This document shows positions 16,472-25,705 of a stretch of 54,181 nucleotides of DNA, piece after piece. Source of the stretch: Aquidulcibacter sp. (GTDB lineage Bacteria > Pseudomonadota > Alphaproteobacteria > Caulobacterales > Aquidulcibacteraceae); contig NZ_JADCBK010000048.1 of the NCBI RefSeq assembly GCF_020253525.1, positions 1 through 54,181 of the forward strand. The letters are read 5' to 3'. The position numbers were made by a program, and so were the translations under genes. Under the pieces are notes generated by a model. That model was given only the letters and a program-made list of their open reading frames with translations. It was not told where the DNA came from and ran no database searches. Positions within the stretch are counted from its first letter, which is position 1, and the number at the start of each line of letters is the position of its first letter.

Positions 16472-17932
16472 TTAAGGCGTCTCACCAAGCATTTGCTTAC
16501 GTATTTCGGCATAATCCAGCTTACCGCTTCCTTTTACACTGAGCGACTCACAAATACCAACAATAACAGAGCCAACAGGCAAAGTTCCGAGGCCTTGAAT
16601 CAAATCGCTTACCTGCCTAGCTAGCTCTTGACCAAGTTGAAGCTCAGATGCAACAGTATCTTGCTGGAACATAACCCCAATCTTATCGTTAAGTTCAACT
16701 GCCGCACATCGTCCGAACTGCGCCGCTTTGGCCTCGATTTCGTCGAGAGCAATTCTCAGCCCATGGACTTTTGCTATGCGCGCGACGCGACCTGTAATCC
16801 AAAGGCACTGGTCTTCATCCAGCCTTCCAATGTCGCCTGTTACGAGATGCCCGCCAACCTCATCACCTTTCGATAAGTCCAGTTGGTTTTCGGCATAGCC
16901 CCACATTACATTTGGGCCAAAATATAACACTTCACCGCTGCCGTCAGAACTAACATCATCCAGTTCTTTTAGGGGTTTGATCTCAAAACGTGCGTCAGGG
17001 AGTGCCAATCCAACTGATCCCAATTTCTGATCAACCCATTCAGAGGGCAATGTAGACATCCGAGGGCCTGCTTCAGTTTGGCCATACATGACATAAAGCC
17101 TCCCATTTCGCCGCCTGGCTTCATCTCTCAACTCCTCCAAGAGGGTCAACGAAGCGCGCCCACCTGCCTGACAAAATGTTTTGACGCTGGGAATTCTTAG
17201 TCGTTCGAACCCCAGACGTCGCATCAAGTCGAAATGGGTTGGCACACCAGAAATGGATGTGCACTCAAACTGACGAACAGCCTCCCACAAAAGCTTAGAC
17301 GTCATCGGCTCGTCGCACATCACAATTGACCCACCAAAAGCGATATGACTGGTTAGAACACTCAGCCCAAAGGAATAGTGTAACGGTAGATGCCCAAGCG
17401 CCCGTTCGGCAGGAGTAACGTTCAGCGCCTGACCTATTTGACCAATGTTCGCCAGGACGGCGGACTTGGAAAGGCGAACCATTTTGGCATTCCCGGTGGT
17501 ACCGGAGGTCGACAACAAAAGGGACAAACCATCAGCCAAGCCGTGTGCTGCGTGTTGCATGCGTTGGAAAATGCCAAAGCCGTTGGCCTGCCTCCTAATA
17601 GACCAAGCATCCAATGTCTCATTGCATGGACATATAACATATTGTGGCTCGTATGCAGCCACCAAGGATTCTATTTGGCCGCTGGGCAAATCTGGATTAA
17701 TGAGTGCAACCACATGATTTGCATCGAGTGCTTGGACCGTCCACGCAGCAATAGTTGTAGAATTCCGCCCGAACACAAAGATGAGTGTTCGAGGAATCTG
17801 ATACAGAAAATTCGACTGATCGCGAAGCATGCCATAGGTGAAAGGTGCCTCTTGGTTCGGGCCCAAAATGGCAACAACCTCATCGGCCACCTCTGGATGG
17901 ATAAAGTTCTGAAGCATTAGTCGTGCGGACAT
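16472..17932 (-). CDS. AMP-forming acyl ligase
   Basis: A 486-residue ANL-superfamily ligase that activates a carboxylate as an acyl-adenylate and transfers it to CoA or a carrier protein. Motifs: P-loop-like STSGTTGNAK (141-150), the A5-type MYGQTEAGPRM, GDIGRLDEDQCLWITGR (A7-A8 region) and the C-terminal catalytic lysine in SGKLDY (K471). The length is slightly short for an acyl-CoA synthetase. The ATG has AAGGCG upstream. It is the first gene of the ligase-LuxE-LuxC operon. A natural partner is the ACP encoded on the opposite strand, but no CoA- versus ACP-specific signature was identified, so acyl-CoA synthesis is equally possible. Confidence 0.9.
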   Translation of the reverse strand: MSARLMLQNFIHPEVADEVVAILGPNQEAPFTYGMLRDQSNFLYQIPRTLIFVFGRNSTTIAAWTVQALDANHVVALINPDLPSGQIESLVAAYEPQYVICPCNETLDAWSIRRQANGFGIFQRMQHAAHGLADGLSLLLSTSGTTGNAKMVRLSKSAVLANIGQIGQALNVTPAERALGHLPLHYSFGLSVLTSHIAFGGSIVMCDEPMTSKLLWEAVRQFECTSISGVPTHFDLMRRLGFERLRIPSVKTFCQAGGRASLTLLEELRDEARRRNGRLYVMYGQTEAGPRMSTLPSEWVDQKLGSVGLALPDARFEIKPLKELDDVSSDGSGEVLYFGPNVMWGYAENQLDLSKGDEVGGHLVTGDIGRLDEDQCLWITGRVARIAKVHGLRIALDEIEAKAAQFGRCAAVELNDKIGVMFQQDTVASELQLGQELARQVSDLIQGLGTLPVGSVIVGICESLSVKGSGKLDYAEIRKQMLGETP

Positions 17933-18140
17933 GGTACGCCTTATTCGAATAGTCTTGAAGGTTGTCTAGATCGTCACTACGCGAACCGATACCACAAGTC
18001 TAACGCATAAGAGTCATTGTTTTTATCGGCTCGTGCGCTCCACAGATTCTATGATTTCGATAACCACCGGAAAGGATCGTCGATTCACCGCTGCATAATC
18101 CCCGGTTCACTCTACAATCTAAAGATGGCACGAAGCCAAA

Positions 18141-19118
18141 TTAATCGATGGTTCCACTAGCCAACGTTTTCTGAATAAAGCTATGGTAATACTCCCGATT
18201 ATTCAATAGTATATGTTGTCTTTCGCGGGCAATTTCTAAATTTCGTTCCATGAATTCAACGTTGTCTTTGAACCTCCCAGAATTCATATCGACACTTTGA
18301 ATGAGATTCTGATACCGCTCGCAGATCTCCGCTAAGACCAAAACATGGTGCTTAATAAAATCAATAATCTCCATGTTTAGGAGAATGTCCGAAAAGTCGG
18401 TGAAAAACATCTCTAAACTACTTATGTAGATCATGGCGATATCATTATAACGACGCAAGGATTGTGCTATCCCTTCAAGCTCTCGCGAGACTTCATTGAA
18501 TGGAAGGTGGGCGAAACAGCTCTCGTAATTAAAGTCTTCGCTATAGTTTCCATCGTTTTGCTTCAAAAAAATTCTATACGAATCAATTACATTAGAAATG
18601 CTTCTTTGGTATTTGTAAATTTGAGCCTGTGTCGAGGCCGCGTATTTATAAGTTGGAAAGGCGCGGACAGCCATTAACTTAAAGTCAAATGAAAAGGGCA
18701 TGTAGATTTGCATCATGCCAAATCCATAACCATCATAATCTTCCATAAATGTTCTAGAGCCTTCAAACTTTCCCTTGACTTGCTGAGTTGAAAGACTCTT
18801 AAAAAAGTATTGATTCATCCGAAGGTCTTTATGGTCGACAAAACCTTTCCAAAATGCATTAGAATCCGTATCCGGTGAAACAATCGAAACTATCCCAGAG
18901 GGCTTGAGGATCCGGTGGATGTCTTCTAGAGTATTGATGACTGAAGCGAAATCCAAGTGCTCGAGCAAATGCGAACAGTTCACCCAGTCCACTACACCAT
19001 CGTCGATTGCAATCCTGCCCTTCTCAAGGTCAATCAAGATATCGGCCCCATCTATAACATCAACGCTCAGGTAGCCATTGCTTGATCTAGTAGCACCAAT
19101 TTCAATTTTCATTACCAT
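18141..19118 (-). CDS. SAM-dependent methyltransferase-like protein with helical C-terminus
   Basis: A 325-residue protein. The N-terminal 105 residues look like a small class I methyltransferase: an opening glycine motif (EIGATRSSNGYLSVDV), an acidic ribose-binding position (DVIDGADILIDLE) and the HLLEHL...ILKPSGIVSIVSPD stretch typical of Methyltransf_11. Residues about 120-325 are rich in charged and aromatic residues and predicted helical (for example NVEFMERNLEIARERQHILL), with no family I recognise. The gene is clearly A+T-richer than its neighbours, suggesting recent acquisition. It is preceded by a DegT aminotransferase gene on the same strand. The target, perhaps a sugar hydroxyl or a glycan chain end, is unknown. 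Confidence 0.75.
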   Translation of the reverse strand: MVMKIEIGATRSSNGYLSVDVIDGADILIDLEKGRIAIDDGVVDWVNCSHLLEHLDFASVINTLEDIHRILKPSGIVSIVSPDTDSNAFWKGFVDHKDLRMNQYFFKSLSTQQVKGKFEGSRTFMEDYDGYGFGMMQIYMPFSFDFKLMAVRAFPTYKYAASTQAQIYKYQRSISNVIDSYRIFLKQNDGNYSEDFNYESCFAHLPFNEVSRELEGIAQSLRRYNDIAMIYISSLEMFFTDFSDILLNMEIIDFIKHHVLVLAEICERYQNLIQSVDMNSGRFKDNVEFMERNLEIARERQHILLNNREYYHSFIQKTLASGTID

Positions 19119-19178
19119 TCACAGTTGCACCCTTTGTATAGTATTGGAACTCAACTGAACCCCATTATAGTAGAACTT

Positions 19179-20309
19179 TCAACTCCGAAACGACAGCACT
19201 GCCGCCGAGACGCGTTCAATGTCTGCATCAGTTAAGCGCAAGTGAATTGGCAAGGTCAGAAGCCGATCAGATGCGGCCTTCGCTCGCGGGCACAAGCCAG
19301 CGCCATTCGCATACATATCATATTCGGTATTGTCCCGGTAATGTACGCCTGGGAATATCTCTGCCTTGTTCAAATGTTCGATCATAGAATCGCGGTCATC
19401 AATCATGATTTGATACAAGTGACGCGCACTCACACAATCAGATGCCATTTCAACTCGGTCGATCCAATCTACTTGGCCCAAAAGGGAATCATATTTAGCT
19501 GCGATCTCCCGTCTGCGAGTATTATCCTCGTCAAGATATTTTAGGCCGACTAAAGCCAAGCCAGCCATGATTGCGCTGCCATTATATTTGAAGCCCGCAT
19601 ACTCGACGCCATACTTCCATTTATAATTGCCGGCTTGCGACCGCGCATACGTATCTTTGTTGATGCCCAACCAACTAAACTTCCGAGCCTCTTCATCTAA
19701 CTTCGTGTCTTGAAAGCAAACCATGCCGCTATCGGCTGTCGGTAAGTTTTTCACTGCTTGAAAGGAATAGCATGTCACATCCGCCAAAAGGCCAGGGTCC
19801 TGCCCGTCTAAGCGGCTCCCAGCCATATGCGCTGCATCTAAAATCAGGCGCAATTTATGCCGCTTGCAGATTTCAGCGATAGCCTTCAATTGCCCAGTAT
19901 TTCCGCCGAGGGCGACAAACATAACGGCGCGCGTGCGGGGAGTAATCGCCGCCTCTACAGAAACTGGGTCCAAGCATAAATGACGGTCGATGTCCGCGAA
20001 TACCGGCTTGAGCTTCTCATAAAGGATCGCATGGTTGCTCGAGACAAAGGTCAAAGGCGTAGTGATTATCTCATCGCCATCTTCCCACTTGTCGCAATGC
20101 TTAAACATCGCAATAGCTACATGTAGTGCCGCGGTGGCGGAGTTTAGGAAATGGGAATGTGGTAGCCCAGTGTATTTGCACCACTGCTTTTCAATCTCGG
20201 TGGTCTTGAAGCCCATGCCGGTCCAGCCGATTTCCAGACATTCGCGAACTTCTTGCAAGCATTCTTCAACCCGATACTTGGGAGTAAAAACTTGAATTTT
20301 TTCAAACAT
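19179..20309 (-). CDS. DegT/DnrJ/EryC1/StrS sugar aminotransferase
   Basis: A 376-residue PLP enzyme that transaminates a nucleotide-linked keto-sugar. The PLP-anchoring lysine is in YSFQAVKNLPTADSG (K187), with the cofactor-contacting LILDAAHMAGSRL (about 155-167) before it and NSATAALHVAI (56-66) binding the phosphate. GGAG lies six bases before the ATG. The specific sugar is not decidable: a dTDP-4-keto-6-deoxyhexose made by RfbB in the same locus is an attractive substrate, giving an amino sugar that the GNAT transferase could acylate. That link is inference. It is upstream of the methyltransferase gene by 60 bases and probably co-transcribed with it. Confidence 0.92.
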   Translation of the reverse strand: MFEKIQVFTPKYRVEECLQEVRECLEIGWTGMGFKTTEIEKQWCKYTGLPHSHFLNSATAALHVAIAMFKHCDKWEDGDEIITTPLTFVSSNHAILYEKLKPVFADIDRHLCLDPVSVEAAITPRTRAVMFVALGGNTGQLKAIAEICKRHKLRLILDAAHMAGSRLDGQDPGLLADVTCYSFQAVKNLPTADSGMVCFQDTKLDEEARKFSWLGINKDTYARSQAGNYKWKYGVEYAGFKYNGSAIMAGLALVGLKYLDEDNTRRREIAAKYDSLLGQVDWIDRVEMASDCVSARHLYQIMIDDRDSMIEHLNKAEIFPGVHYRDNTEYDMYANGAGLCPRAKAASDRLLTLPIHLRLTDADIERVSAAVLSFRS

Positions 20310-21951
20310 TTATATCTCCGTTCAGTTTTTCAGATTCGGACAACAGCGATAGAAGCTTGTCATAGCGAGTTTGTACTGGTGGACGCAAGGCGCAAGCTGT
20401 ATAGCCCCGTCCAATGCATGTTTTGATCAGCCAAGCTTCGGATGGACTTAGATATTCTTACACTTAAGCATCAACAGTAAAGTGCCACCCAATTCCAGTA
20501 TTAAGGTGTTGCATCAGTGTATTGTCACTCAAATCCAGGTTCGACAGAATGAATCGCTGCGGCGCTGCGACCCAGTCCCACTGGGTCGCCTAAAAATCCT
20601 AAATGACCGATATTAGGTGAGCAGTGCTTAACGGGGAATTGAACTTTAGATATTTGTCAATTGCGATTCGTGCGTTCATCTGGCATGAGACCTACGCCAC
20701 TCTGATAAAACCTATGTCTGCCGAGGTCTGCTGCACTGCTACCCATCGTTCGGCCGCTTTGGCCTAGAGCCTTTGGGCATGTTGCACTGCCTGTGTGCTT
20801 GGGACAATGCCAAGATCATAGGATTTTTCAGAATACGCATAGCAGATGGCAATATCTGCTTCTAGAGGAGTCTATTCGGCTGACGCGGGCGTTTGCCCAA
20901 CTTAAATTGGGCCAATCTGTTTCCAACCCACGGTACAGCTGGGAAAATGGCGGTTGCATCAATTTCCAGGACAAGAGCTCGGGCTTCAACGGTTGAGGGA
21001 ATTGCGGTGACCACTTTCATGACAGGCGTCAAAGAGCTAGTCTGCAAGGCGGCAGCGATCACAAAAGAGCTTGAGTTGGCCCATCCGCCTGCGCTTAGCA
21101 AGGCGATGCCCTTCCCTAGCTTAATACCAACGACAAGCTTGAGGATAACCCCAGCAATGTCCAAACCGACACTTACTGCCACATATCGCCTGCCCAACCA
21201 GCTAACTCTCAAGGGTGCAATAGACTGCATCAATAAGGTCTTAACTACGGACGCTGAAGCAGCAGCACGAATTAATCGAATTGAGCCGTCGCCCATTGGG
21301 GTTAGCCCGAAATTTTTGGTCACCGTAAACCGAGCGCGAGCTTGCTAGTGAACCGCACTACGATTGCGAACGAACGTGCAAGTCGGACAAGCCAGGAACG
21401 ACGTACCCCACTACCAACCCCGGATCAGTCCCTTGCGGATTGCGGTTCCGGCGAATGACTTGGGAGGCCCTACTCGCCACCACTTTGAGCCATACCAAAT
21501 TAGGATCGCATCTGTGCCGCAGACATTGCATTGTGATACGAGAGTTGGTGCATGTTAATGCTAGGCAACGTCAATCAAAGCAGCTGCATTCACCGGGGGA
21601 ATTGGACTCCAATCGTCCAAGAAGAATTGAGGCACCAGATAGTGATCGCCTTTGCTCGGGTTCGATGAAGGCGCTGGGGATGTTACGGCTAATGTGACGC
21701 TTTTAGAAACAACAACGAGTATCAAGAGAGCTTGCTTAACGGTAACATGTTTGTCTGCTGGCAACTTATAAATATGGTCAAGCTTTAACTTCGGTGTTTA
21801 GCACGAAATTAATGACTGCTTGCGCGTCAAACAGACTAGCAAAGTGCTGACAAGATGTAATATGAGCTGATTAATTAGGTTGAGACGAAACACGAATCTC
21901 AAGAGGCAGTTGTCGGACTTTCAGCATCGTTGCGGATTGGTACCAATAAGA
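20310..21951. other. Gene-poor 1.6-kb stretch inside the glycan locus
   Basis: Apart from a possible dehydrogenase remnant (20862-21323), no convincing gene is seen between the DegT aminotransferase and rfbD. Short open frames exist on both strands but lack start sites, family resemblance or sensible composition. No transposase remnant, terminal inverted repeat or tRNA was recognised. It should contain the promoters of the flanking divergent genes. It looks like the decayed junction left by rearrangement or gene loss. Confidence 0.6.
20862..21323 (-). pseudogene. Possible remnant of a medium-chain dehydrogenase/quinone oxidoreductase
   Basis: An uninterrupted minus-strand frame of about 153 codons whose translation weakly resembles the N-terminal half of zinc-type alcohol dehydrogenase or quinone oxidoreductase proteins. 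GSIRLIRAAASASVVKTLL resembles the strand and helix after the dehydrogenase N-terminus, and VGLDIAGVI followed by LGKGIALLSAGGWANSS resembles the usual GxDxAGVV...GDRV...GGYAEY block. The expected nucleotide-binding half of about 170 residues is absent, the zinc or proton-relay residues are not recognisable, and no start with a ribosome site was found. It may be a decayed gene or chance. The plus-strand frame over the same bases looks like its shadow. Confidence 0.35.
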
Positions 21952-22842
21952 ATGTCGAAGTTAATCTGCATCCTAGGAAATCGAGGACAGCTTGCTACAG
22001 CATTGCGGATATTGTCAGGGAAAATCGGCCTAGACGTTGTCTGTATCGGTCGGGCAGAATGCGATCTGAACGACGTTAGTCGACTTATGCCAACCCTGGA
22101 GTCACTTAAGCCAGCTGGGATAATCAATGCAGCCGCATTCACAGATGTGGAGTTGGCGGAGCGTACATTATGGCCAGCTATGAATGTGAACGCTATTGCG
22201 GTCAGAACGGCGGCCGAATATTGCCTCTCTCATGATATACCGTTGGTTCAGATCTCGACAGATTACACCTATGACGGCCAAAAGGGTAGCCCATATGTCG
22301 AGGGCGACCCCTGTAGACCTTTGAATGTTTACGGTTATAGCAAGTTAGCTGGGGACCATGCGCTTCTTGAAAGTGAGGTCAGAGGAACCATCCTACGGAC
22401 TTCTTGGGTGTTTAGTCCATATAACCGCAATTTCGTCAACACAATGACGAATCTTGCGCTAAGCCGTGATCTAGTTCGTGTAGTTGACGACCAGCGCGGC
22501 AACCCGACAGATGCACGGGATTTAGCGTCGGCTGCAGTGGCTGTCTTACAGGAGCTGTTTCAAGGAAATGCATTACCCCGCCTCCTCCATTTCGGTGGCG
22601 AGCCAAGCGTGTCTTGGGCCGATTTGGCAGAAGCAACTTTTCAAGCTGTAGAAACGTACGCGGGCTCCCGCCCCAAACTGGAGCGTATCTCTAGTGCGGA
22701 ATTCCCATCGAAAGTGCTCCGCCCTATGGATTCTCGACTGAACACATCACTTTTCTCAGGCCTTGGTCTTGGGGTAACTCAGGATTGGGAGAAATCGATA
22801 GATGGATGTGTAAAAGAAATCTTGCGTAGCCGCCAATCGTAA
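21952..22842 (+). CDS. rfbD: dTDP-4-dehydrorhamnose reductase
   Basis: Last step of dTDP-L-rhamnose synthesis: NAD(P)H reduction of dTDP-4-keto-rhamnose. With the ATG at 21952 the protein has 296 residues, the normal RmlD length. Motifs: ILGNRGQLA (7-15), INAAAFTDVELAE, STDYTYDGQKGSPY and the catalytic YGYSK (Y127, K131). A start 24 codons upstream would add an unconserved leader. The gene stands alone, about 9.6 kb from rfbCBA, with the acyl module, a methyltransferase, an aminotransferase and the gene-poor stretch in between. With rfbA, B and C it completes the pathway in this window. Confidence 0.93.
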   Translation: MSKLICILGNRGQLATALRILSGKIGLDVVCIGRAECDLNDVSRLMPTLESLKPAGIINAAAFTDVELAERTLWPAMNVNAIAVRTAAEYCLSHDIPLVQISTDYTYDGQKGSPYVEGDPCRPLNVYGYSKLAGDHALLESEVRGTILRTSWVFSPYNRNFVNTMTNLALSRDLVRVVDDQRGNPTDARDLASAAVAVLQELFQGNALPRLLHFGGEPSVSWADLAEATFQAVETYAGSRPKLERISSAEFPSKVLRPMDSRLNTSLFSGLGLGVTQDWEKSIDGCVKEILRSRQS

Positions 22843-22936
22843 ACCATACATGGAACACATCTAAACGTGACACGAGCGCATTGCCGTCTGAAACAACCAG
22901 CCTTTGAGTGCAAGCTGCTAGGGCAATGATTATTGA

Positions 22937-25705
22937 TCAATCCCGAATTGTGGATGCGGCTTTTGTTAGCGCGAGATGAAGGGTATCCCTCCACCAACCG
23001 GCAGCGTGATCCGCTGAAAGCTCTGCTTTTAAATGGTCTAAAGCCGCCTTTGCGATTTCAACGCGCATCTCTGGCTTTTTAATCAATTCCAAGATGGCAT
23101 TAGCCCAATCGTCTGGGGTATTCTCACACAGTAAGCCAGTTTTGCCATGGGTTACGACGTTTTGATAGCAAGTAATATTAGTGTAAATCCCTGCACATTC
23201 GCCAGCGGCATAATCGCGATACTTGGTTGGAAGTTTAGCGCGATTAAATGCGAACTGGGCCAAGGGTGCTAAGCCAATGTCCCAGTTTCGGCTCAAAAAC
23301 TGCCGAACAGACCCTTCATAGTCCTCTCGATAAGCGATTGCCTTTACATTTTTTAGCTCGCGAGCACGTTCTGGGACAAAGCCGAAAAACTCAATTTCCA
23401 CTTCCGGGTGACTATCTTGAACCTGTTTTAAAGCATCTAAAACAAAATCAAACTGGTTGTCTCTGCCAGGGGTTCCAAAGTATCCAATCCGCACGCCATT
23501 CTTGCTCTTGGGAACGCGTTTTATCTTCTCCTTCAATGACAGGTCGAACCCATAAGGGTACATCACAACCAAGGGATTGTGTCGGAGGCTCTCTTTATAA
23601 ATCTCTATGGTTGACGCCTTAACAACGTGAGAATTCTGTAGAATCTGTTTGAGCGCCAATTGATTCTCCTTCCGCCAAATGAAACTTGATAAAGGAGACC
23701 CATCCTTTGGGAACTTGAGCCAATTGTCATCCCAAGAGTAAATTACGGCCTTACCCCGTGCGCGGGCGTACTCAACTAATCCCAATGCAATAGGCTCGAC
23801 CGCACGCACAACGACAATCGCATCTGCCCGATCAATATCGGCTTTAGTTGCGTGTTCAGTATTGATGCAGCCCCAATCAAGTTCACCTTTGGCCTCCAGT
23901 ATCGAGAATGGCGCGTGGATATCGATTCGAAATGTCGGCAAACTTTGAGGACCAATCGCCAAAATGTAAGGCTTTCGCTTCACTTTGCGTATGACTTCAA
24001 CATATTGCTTTAAAGTACTGGCCTCTGACAGGACCGTTCGAGCCATCATCTTGGCGTTTTGGGCAATGATTTCCCGCTTTTTGGGGTTGTCTAACAAATC
24101 TGCGATCGATTTGTACCAAGCAGCCGGTGTATTTTCTGCCAGCACACCATCGACCAAATCGACAACACTGTCAGAATAAACCGGCATTCTCGAGTATACC
24201 CCCGGCAATCCAGCACCAGAATATTCTCTGAATTTGTTATCCGACTTCCCGAGATTAAACTTGTTATTTACAAGCGGCGCAACCGCGACAGCCCATGATC
24301 GCGAAAGTAGAAGTGAATAGAACTCTTCAAGCTTTGGCTTACCCTTAAAATGACGATACTGAGGGTGACCCTCCAACCAGCTAATTTCTAGCCCAATCGA
24401 CTCGAAGATGAGGGTCGGCCGTTCAGAAAGCAGCCTCAATATGGGCTCCCTTAACAATAGAAGGTCATCAGCATGGGTAATACCGCCAGCATAGCCGATG
24501 CGAGTTTCTTCCGCCTTGATCGCCGCCGGCGGCGGAAGACTATCGAATATCTCTGCATTTGATGGTCCACGAAACTTCGATATACGATTTGTAAGTGCTT
24601 CTAATCGTTTTCGGACCGCGGGCGACCAGATAACAGTGTGGTCAGCCATTTTGACCTGTGCCGCGATATTATTAAACGCATTGAGTTCCCGGAACCGTTG
24701 TCCTAATGGTGACTTTGGTGGAATTGACCAAAAATCATCATCAATCATATAAACGATGGGGATATTGGCAGCAGCAACCGCCTTAGCCAGTTCAACCGTA
24801 GGCGTCATGTAGGTCCGCTTAAAGAATACGACTTCAGCATTCTTGATTTCTTCAAACGCGGGCAAATCACCCTCATAATAGATTTTTGAAGTGCCTGCCC
24901 TTTCTTTAGCAATTGCCTCGAGAGGCAGCTGCAATCCGAGACGAATAGAGGCGATATCTCCATCCCCAATCCCCACAAAGAGTGGATTGTTTTTTTGGCG
25001 GTCATTGAGCGGCATCTTTAATACAGGCGCGACAGCAGGTGTTTGGACTGACCTCACCCGAAGCTCGCCCTCGAGCTCTCGCCAAATTTTCTTTGGGCCG
25101 CTTATAAGAGCCCGTGGCTGGTTCTTTAGGGCGCGAAGTGCCATGACGCTGCTGCGGAGCGGCGCAGTAATGCGCCAGGACGTTGAGGCTTCCAAAGCAT
25201 TCAGCCGAATCTTTGTACTTGTAATTTCCTCTAAAAGTTTCGCATTCATGATATCCACGTTATGCCTTGCCTCAAGCAAGGCAATAATCTCTTCGTCAGA
25301 CTTTGGCACAACCCATTCAGGGCCAGAGCCAAGCCTTACTTTTTGGGTTGGAACACGCACGTTAGCTGGCCTTGCGATTGCCTCGACCAACTCTTTCAGG
25401 GGAGGCTTCGGTCCAATTTTCGTTGCCACTTGTGGTGATCCAACCGGCTTAGAGAGGGAGTATCCGACAAATGCTTTGGCGGCCAACGGCATTGAAGTCT
25501 GAGAAACAGAATCCCCTGCTTTGGCGGAGGGTTTGGCTGATTGAACATGTTTTGTTCTAAGGCTGTCAGACCGCAATATCCCCTCCGGCGTTATTCCTGC
25601 ATTTGCCTGCGACTTAGATTGGGATGTCACGACCCCCTTTTGAGCGAGACCCTGCCGCTCTTTTTGTACCGTTTTTCTTCGCGTTGGGGCTTTGGTGGGA
25701 TTCAA
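22937..25705 (-). CDS. Two-module glycosyltransferase (tandem GT-B domains)
   Basis: A 922-residue protein with two homologous glycosyltransferase modules. Residues 1-130 are low-complexity and basic. Residues about 136-195 form a coiled coil ending in the SWRITAPLRSS motif often found next to glycan transferases. Module A spans about 240-575 and module B about 580-890. Matching landmarks are VYMIDDDFWSIP (318-329) and VIYSWDDNWLKFP (654-666), RIGYAGG (402-408) and RIGYFGT (739-745), FREYSGAGLPGVYS (492-505) and YRDYAAGECAGIYT (829-842), and LAENTPAAW and LCENTPDDW. It likely adds two sugars to a growing glycan. It starts with TTG, with AGGAG seven bases upstream. Confidence 0.85.
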   Translation of the reverse strand: MNPTKAPTRRKTVQKERQGLAQKGVVTSQSKSQANAGITPEGILRSDSLRTKHVQSAKPSAKAGDSVSQTSMPLAAKAFVGYSLSKPVGSPQVATKIGPKPPLKELVEAIARPANVRVPTQKVRLGSGPEWVVPKSDEEIIALLEARHNVDIMNAKLLEEITSTKIRLNALEASTSWRITAPLRSSVMALRALKNQPRALISGPKKIWRELEGELRVRSVQTPAVAPVLKMPLNDRQKNNPLFVGIGDGDIASIRLGLQLPLEAIAKERAGTSKIYYEGDLPAFEEIKNAEVVFFKRTYMTPTVELAKAVAAANIPIVYMIDDDFWSIPPKSPLGQRFRELNAFNNIAAQVKMADHTVIWSPAVRKRLEALTNRISKFRGPSNAEIFDSLPPPAAIKAEETRIGYAGGITHADDLLLLREPILRLLSERPTLIFESIGLEISWLEGHPQYRHFKGKPKLEEFYSLLLSRSWAVAVAPLVNNKFNLGKSDNKFREYSGAGLPGVYSRMPVYSDSVVDLVDGVLAENTPAAWYKSIADLLDNPKKREIIAQNAKMMARTVLSEASTLKQYVEVIRKVKRKPYILAIGPQSLPTFRIDIHAPFSILEAKGELDWGCINTEHATKADIDRADAIVVVRAVEPIALGLVEYARARGKAVIYSWDDNWLKFPKDGSPLSSFIWRKENQLALKQILQNSHVVKASTIEIYKESLRHNPLVVMYPYGFDLSLKEKIKRVPKSKNGVRIGYFGTPGRDNQFDFVLDALKQVQDSHPEVEIEFFGFVPERARELKNVKAIAYREDYEGSVRQFLSRNWDIGLAPLAQFAFNRAKLPTKYRDYAAGECAGIYTNITCYQNVVTHGKTGLLCENTPDDWANAILELIKKPEMRVEIAKAALDHLKAELSADHAAGWWRDTLHLALTKAASTIRD

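Noticed and set aside
20893-21348. Plus-strand frame of 151 codons in the gene-poor stretch
   Set aside because: Its translation looks like the complement of the possible dehydrogenase remnant and lacks a ribosome site or family resemblance.
21561-21764. Minus-strand frame ending in PPVNAAALIDVA, reminiscent of the RfbD phrase INAAAFTDV
   Set aside because: The similarity is confined to a few residues at the very end of the frame, with no surrounding RfbD-like sequence, so a duplicated rfbD fragment is not supported.
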